A stretch of DNA of 26,434 nucleotides from an uncultured Bacilli bacterium (lineage in GTDB: Bacteria > Bacillota_I > Bacilli_A > RF39 > UBA660): NCBI GenBank assembly GCA_944331815.1, contig CALVIQ010000072.1, forward strand, positions 1 to 26,434. The letters run 5' to 3'. Positions 23,498 through 26,434 of this stretch are shown here, one piece after another. The position numbers were made by a program, and so were the translations under genes. Numbering within the stretch: position 1 is the stretch's first letter; the number at the start of each line of letters is the position of its first letter. Below the pieces are notes generated by a model. The model saw only the letters and a program-made list of their open reading frames with translations, ran no database searches and was not told the origin of the DNA.

Positions 23498-23521
23498 TAT
23501 ATAAGATTAGGGGTGAAATTA

Positions 23522-25699
23522 ATGAAACTAAAATTTAGGGCTACATCAAAGGATTATTTAATTTTTGTAATATTTGCAGTTGTATTATTATATTTTGTAG
23601 CTATTGCCGTATTAAATATATCAAGTTTTGCAACTGATGGAACATTTCATGGGTTAAATCCAATCCCAGCTTTTACTGGTGATCTTTTAGTACCTACAAT
23701 AGTTGGATATTTCTTTGCATTAGTATTTATTTTTACAAGTGTATCATCTTATTTCTTTGAAAGAGAAAAAGGTTTTGGATTTAGTGCTGGTGCTAAAGAA
23801 GAAAAAGGTTATTCAAGATGGGCAGATGAAAAAGAATTTAAAAAACAAGATAAAATATATAAAGTTTTACCAAAACAAGAAACTAGTGAATATGCTGGAA
23901 TACCTTTAATTAACAATGGTAAAGAAATTTGGGTTGATGGTGGAGAATACCATAATCTTATTTTAGGTTCTACTGGTGCAGGTAAAACTCAAACAATGGT
24001 TCAACCAATGGTTAGAATTTTAGCTAAAAAAGGCGAATCAATGATTATAACCGACCCTAAAGGTGAAATATATGAAAATAATGCAGAAATGTTAAGAGAA
24101 AAAGGTTATAATATTGTATTATTAAATTTTCGTGATCCACAAAAAGGTAGTGCTTGGAATCCACTAGGTTTACCTTATCAATTATATAAAAGTGGTAATA
24201 AAGATAAAGCTAACGAATTATTAGATGACTTAGCTATGAATATACTTTATGATGATAAAGCACAAAGTCAGGATCCATTCTGGGAAAAAACTTCTGCAGA
24301 TTATTTTACGGGTTTATCTTTAGCTTTATTTGAAGATGCTAAGGAAGAAGAAATTAACTTAAATACTATTAATTTAATGACCACAGTTGGTGAAGAAAAA
24401 ATTGGAAATAGTACTTATATTAAAGAATATTATAGTTATAAAGATAAATCAAGTCCTGCCTATATCAATGTTTCTTCTACAATAATGGCCCCTAATGATA
24501 CAAAAAGTAGTATTTTGTCAGTATTTAAACAAAAAATAAAATTATTTTCTTCAAGAGAAAATTTATCTGAAATGTTGAGTCATAGTGATTTTGATTTAAA
24601 AGATATTGGTAGAAAGAAAACAGCTGTATTTTTAGTTATTCAAGATGAAAAGAAAACATATCACTCATTAGTTACAATTTTTATCAAACAATGTTATGAA
24701 ACTTTAATTGATGTAGCGCAAGAATCAGGTGGTAAATTACCTTTTAAAACTAATTTTATATTAGATGAGTTTGCTAATATGCCACCATTAAAAGATGTTA
24801 CAACAATGGTTACTGCTGCAAGAAGTAGAAATATAAGATTTACATTTATTATTCAAAACTTTGCTCAGTTATATCAAGTTTATGGTAAAGAAAATGGTGA
24901 AACTATTAAAGGTAACTGTGGTAATATCGTTTATCTTATTAGTAGTGAATTAGCATCATTAGAAGAAATTAGTAAATTATGTGGTGAGGTTAAGTCTAAG
25001 GAAAAAGATAAAACTGCTAGTACACCTTTAGTTACAGTAAGTGATTTACAAAGACTACCAGAAAACACTATAATTGTTTTAAGAATTAGATCAATGCCAT
25101 TTAAGACAAAAGTTGTTCCTGATTGGAAAATTCAAAAAGAAGGCGGATGGGGTAAAACATATCCTAAAGCTACATATCCACAAAGAGAAAAACAGGAAAT
25201 TAAATTGTTTGATTTAAAATCTTATGTTGATAAAAAAAGAGAATCAAAATTAAATGAAATGATGAATTCATTTAATCCAATGAATTCTTCTGGTGGTGGA
25301 ATTTCTAGTGTACCAATGCCAGAAAAAAGAGATGTTCCAAAAAATGATTCTTTTGATATTGATTCTTTAGTTAAAAGAATCGATGCAAAGATTGCTGAAT
25401 TAGAAGAACAAGAAAAACTAGAAAATGCTCAAAAAAATAATACAACTATATCAGATAAAAAGGACATTTCAACAAATGATAATTTAATTTCAAAAGCTGA
25501 AACTAAAGATTCAACAAATGATAATTTAATTTCAGAAGCTGAAACTAAAGATTCAACAAATGATAATATAAATATTAAAGATACAAATAAACAAAGTATA
25601 AATCAACCTGAAATCAAATTAAAAGAAGAAGAAAACAAAATAATTAATGGTGTTACCGATGATGAATTTTTTGATGACTTCTTTAATGATGAAGATTAG
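23522..25699 (+). CDS. virD4: VirD4-type T4SS coupling protein
   Basis: 725-aa ATPase that recruits substrates to the T4SS channel. Two N-terminal transmembrane helices (about 11-34 and 57-80) precede the TraG/VirD4 domain. Walker A is GSTGAGKT (149-156). DPKGEIYENNAEML and LNFRDPQKGSAWNPL are typical of the VirD4/PcfC/TcpA branch. Walker B is ILDEFANMP (D415, E416), followed by TMVTAARSRNIRFTFIIQNFAQL. The C-terminal 130 residues are a charged tail holding a 14-residue tandem repeat and ending in a cluster of Asp/Glu/Phe. ATG 23522 follows AGGGGTGAAAT; a GTG at 23513 lies in the SD. No relaxase gene is present nearby. Confidence 0.93.
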   Translation: MKLKFRATSKDYLIFVIFAVVLLYFVAIAVLNISSFATDGTFHGLNPIPAFTGDLLVPTIVGYFFALVFIFTSVSSYFFEREKGFGFSAGAKEEKGYSRWADEKEFKKQDKIYKVLPKQETSEYAGIPLINNGKEIWVDGGEYHNLILGSTGAGKTQTMVQPMVRILAKKGESMIITDPKGEIYENNAEMLREKGYNIVLLNFRDPQKGSAWNPLGLPYQLYKSGNKDKANELLDDLAMNILYDDKAQSQDPFWEKTSADYFTGLSLALFEDAKEEEINLNTINLMTTVGEEKIGNSTYIKEYYSYKDKSSPAYINVSSTIMAPNDTKSSILSVFKQKIKLFSSRENLSEMLSHSDFDLKDIGRKKTAVFLVIQDEKKTYHSLVTIFIKQCYETLIDVAQESGGKLPFKTNFILDEFANMPPLKDVTTMVTAARSRNIRFTFIIQNFAQLYQVYGKENGETIKGNCGNIVYLISSELASLEEISKLCGEVKSKEKDKTASTPLVTVSDLQRLPENTIIVLRIRSMPFKTKVVPDWKIQKEGGWGKTYPKATYPQREKQEIKLFDLKSYVDKKRESKLNEMMNSFNPMNSSGGGISSVPMPEKRDVPKNDSFDIDSLVKRIDAKIAELEEQEKLENAQKNNTTISDKKDISTNDNLISKAETKDSTNDNLISEAETKDSTNDNINIKDTNKQSINQPEIKLKEEENKIINGVTDDEFFDDFFNDED
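25469..25568 (+). repeat. 42-bp tandem repeat in the virD4 tail
   Basis: Units at 25469-25510 and 25511-25552 differ by one base pair (AAAGCT versus GAAGCT). A third, truncated copy starts at 25553. Each encodes STNDNLIS(K/E)AETKD, so the frame is preserved. The repeat lies in the disordered C-terminal extension outside the ATPase core. Confidence 0.9.
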
Positions 25700-25732
25700 A
25701 TTAATTACCTTTATTAATTATCCTTTGATACA

Positions 25733-25738
25733 TATAAT
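25733..25738 (+). promoter_or_regulatory. -10 element of the rhodanese gene
   Basis: TATAAT (25733-25738), with a weak TTTATT at -35 (25710-25715, 17-nt spacer). ATG follows at 25755 after AGGGTGG. No convincing terminator was seen between virD4 and this gene. Confidence 0.45.
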
Positions 25739-25754
25739 GTATTAGGGTGGTTAT

Positions 25755-26042
25755 ATGGCATTAAATATTTCAATAAAAGAATTATTAAGTAAAAATAATA
25801 TAAACATTATTGATATTAGAAGTATTGAAAAATATAATGATAACCATATAAATGGAGCAATAAACATACCTTATATATTATTATTAAAAAATCCAGAAAA
25901 ATATTTAAACAAAAATGAAGAATATTATATATATTGTCAATATGGAAAAAATAGTTTAAAAGTTTGTAATATTTTAAATTTAAAGGGATATAAAACGTAT
26001 AATGTTGTGGAAGGCTATGAAGGATGGTTATTAGAAAAATAA
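25755..26042 (+). CDS. Single-domain rhodanese-like sulfurtransferase
   Basis: 95 aa, one rhodanese domain. Conserved elements are IIDIRSIEKYNDNHINGAIN (the CH2A/CH2B-type region), the active-site loop starting at C61 (IYCQYGKNS) and the closing YNVVEGYEGWLLEK. Single-domain rhodaneses carry sulfur as a persulfide on the loop Cys for thiosulfate detoxification, sulfur relay or redox sensing. The partner here is not indicated. It is cytoplasmic, with no signal peptide. It is probably not part of the T4SS, having its own -10 element and a terminator downstream. Confidence 0.9.
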   Translation: MALNISIKELLSKNNINIIDIRSIEKYNDNHINGAINIPYILLLKNPEKYLNKNEEYYIYCQYGKNSLKVCNILNLKGYKTYNVVEGYEGWLLEK

Positions 26043-26073
26043 GTCTTATAATTTAATATAAGGCTTTTTTTTT
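26041..26073 (+). terminator. Intrinsic terminator of the rhodanese gene
   Basis: AAGTCTTATA (26041-26050) pairs with TATAAGGCTT (26057-26066, one G-U) around a 6-nt loop, followed by T-run. It overlaps the stop codon. Confidence 0.85.
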
Positions 26074-26085
26074 ATAAAAATATGA

Positions 26086-26091
26086 TATAAT
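26086..26091 (+). promoter_or_regulatory. Extended -10 promoter of rmuC
   Basis: TATAAT (26086-26091) in the form TATGATATAAT. Fifteen nucleotides separate it from ATG 26107, with GGTGAT (26098-26103) between. Confidence 0.6.
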
Positions 26092-26106
26092 TAAAATGGT
26101 GATTGT

Positions 26107-26434
26107 ATGGAATATATAATAATTATTTTATTGATAGTAATATTGATAGTCTGTATTTTATCTTTATCAAAAAATATTAATGAATCAAATATAACAGAAC
26201 GATTAGGTAAACTAGAAACAAATGTAGTAAAAGAAGTTAGTGAATTTAAATCATCTTTTAGTAGAGATTTAACTAATGATTTTGATAAATTAAATGATAA
26301 GTTAGATAATAAATTAACTTTAATTAATAATAAAGTTAATGAAAGATTAGATGAAAATTTTGAAAAAACTAATAAGACTTTTACTAATGTTTTAGAAAGA
26401 TTATCTAAAATAGATGAAGCACAAAAGAAAATAG
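26107..26434 (+). CDS. rmuC: DNA recombination protein RmuC, N-terminal part (cut by window end)
   Basis: At least 109 codons, still open at the window edge. A transmembrane helix (about 3-20, YIIIILLIVILIVCILSL) is followed by a long coiled coil (LGKLETNVVKEVSEFKSSFS onward). The end visible, FEKTNKTFTNVLERLSKIDEAQKKI, is the characteristic stretch before the RmuC nuclease-like domain. RmuC homologues limit inverted-repeat rearrangement in E. coli. The nuclease domain itself lies outside the window, so the call rests on the N-terminal pattern. The start is ATG 26107, with GGTGAT upstream. Confidence 0.8.
   Translation, partial: MEYIIIILLIVILIVCILSLSKNINESNITERLGKLETNVVKEVSEFKSSFSRDLTNDFDKLNDKLDNKLTLINNKVNERLDENFEKTNKTFTNVLERLSKIDEAQKKI

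Noticed and set aside
25700..25730. Possible terminator after virD4 (TTAATTA repeats)
   Set aside because: The inverted repeat is short, AT-only and lacks a T-run; too weak to call.
15800..26042. Integrated conjugative element with recognisable ends
   Set aside because: No relaxase, integrase or tRNA was seen, and no direct-repeat att sites were noticed by eye near either end. The possibility stays open only as an element remnant.

Overview
The window is a very AT-rich chromosomal segment from a low-GC Gram-positive bacterium. TAA, TAG and TGA all act as stops and tryptophan is written TGG, so this is the standard bacterial code and not the Mycoplasma one. The 5S rRNA is short (about 106 nt), Shine-Dalgarno sites are strong (AGGAGG or GGTGAT), and promoters are mostly of the extended -10 type. 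Together with the gene content this points to an uncultured-type Bacilli/Erysipelotrichia/RF39-like lineage. That placement is inference.

Layout. Positions 1-436 hold the 3' end of a 23S rRNA gene, a 5S rRNA gene and an intrinsic terminator, which is the tail of an rRNA operon. A GH25 lysozyme gene and a probable RlmD 23S rRNA methyltransferase gene follow. Positions 2831-4952 are a small accessory cluster: an unknown protein, a nucleoside 2-deoxyribosyltransferase-like protein, a GNAT acetyltransferase gene broken by one in-frame TAG, and a YwaF-like membrane protein. Next come a protein-kinase-fold protein, an XRE-type regulator with a membrane anchor overlapping a small membrane protein, and a minus-strand pair (CPBP protease, metallophosphoesterase). 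Positions 8989-13165 are the nusA operon: a NusA-type leader hairpin, rimP (N-terminal domain only), nusA, rnpM/ylxR, infB and rbfA, closed by a terminator. The rplGA and truB genes often found in this operon are absent. An HD-domain gene, a minus-strand UPF0316 gene and a secreted bactofilin-like membrane protein gene follow.

The most notable part is 15843-25699, a compact type IV secretion (T4SS)-like operon without a relaxase, integrase or other conjugation gene in view. It encodes a VirB6-like membrane protein, a PrgI/VirB3-like protein, a VirB4 ATPase split into two coupled ORFs, a membrane-anchored protein carrying both a SpoIID-type lytic transglycosylase domain and a CHAP amidase/peptidase domain, a lipoprotein with a second C-terminal membrane anchor, and a VirD4-type coupling ATPase with a repetitive acidic tail. 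The gene order resembles prgH-prgI-prgJ-prgK plus pcfC of Gram-positive conjugation systems. Here it lies directly between ordinary chromosomal genes: the bactofilin-like gene upstream, rhodanese and rmuC downstream. It could be a chromosomal secretion or DNA-transfer apparatus, or the remains of an integrated element. The window ends inside rmuC.

No tRNA, CRISPR array, insertion sequence or attachment site was recognised, and no gene-free stretch exceeds 300 bases.
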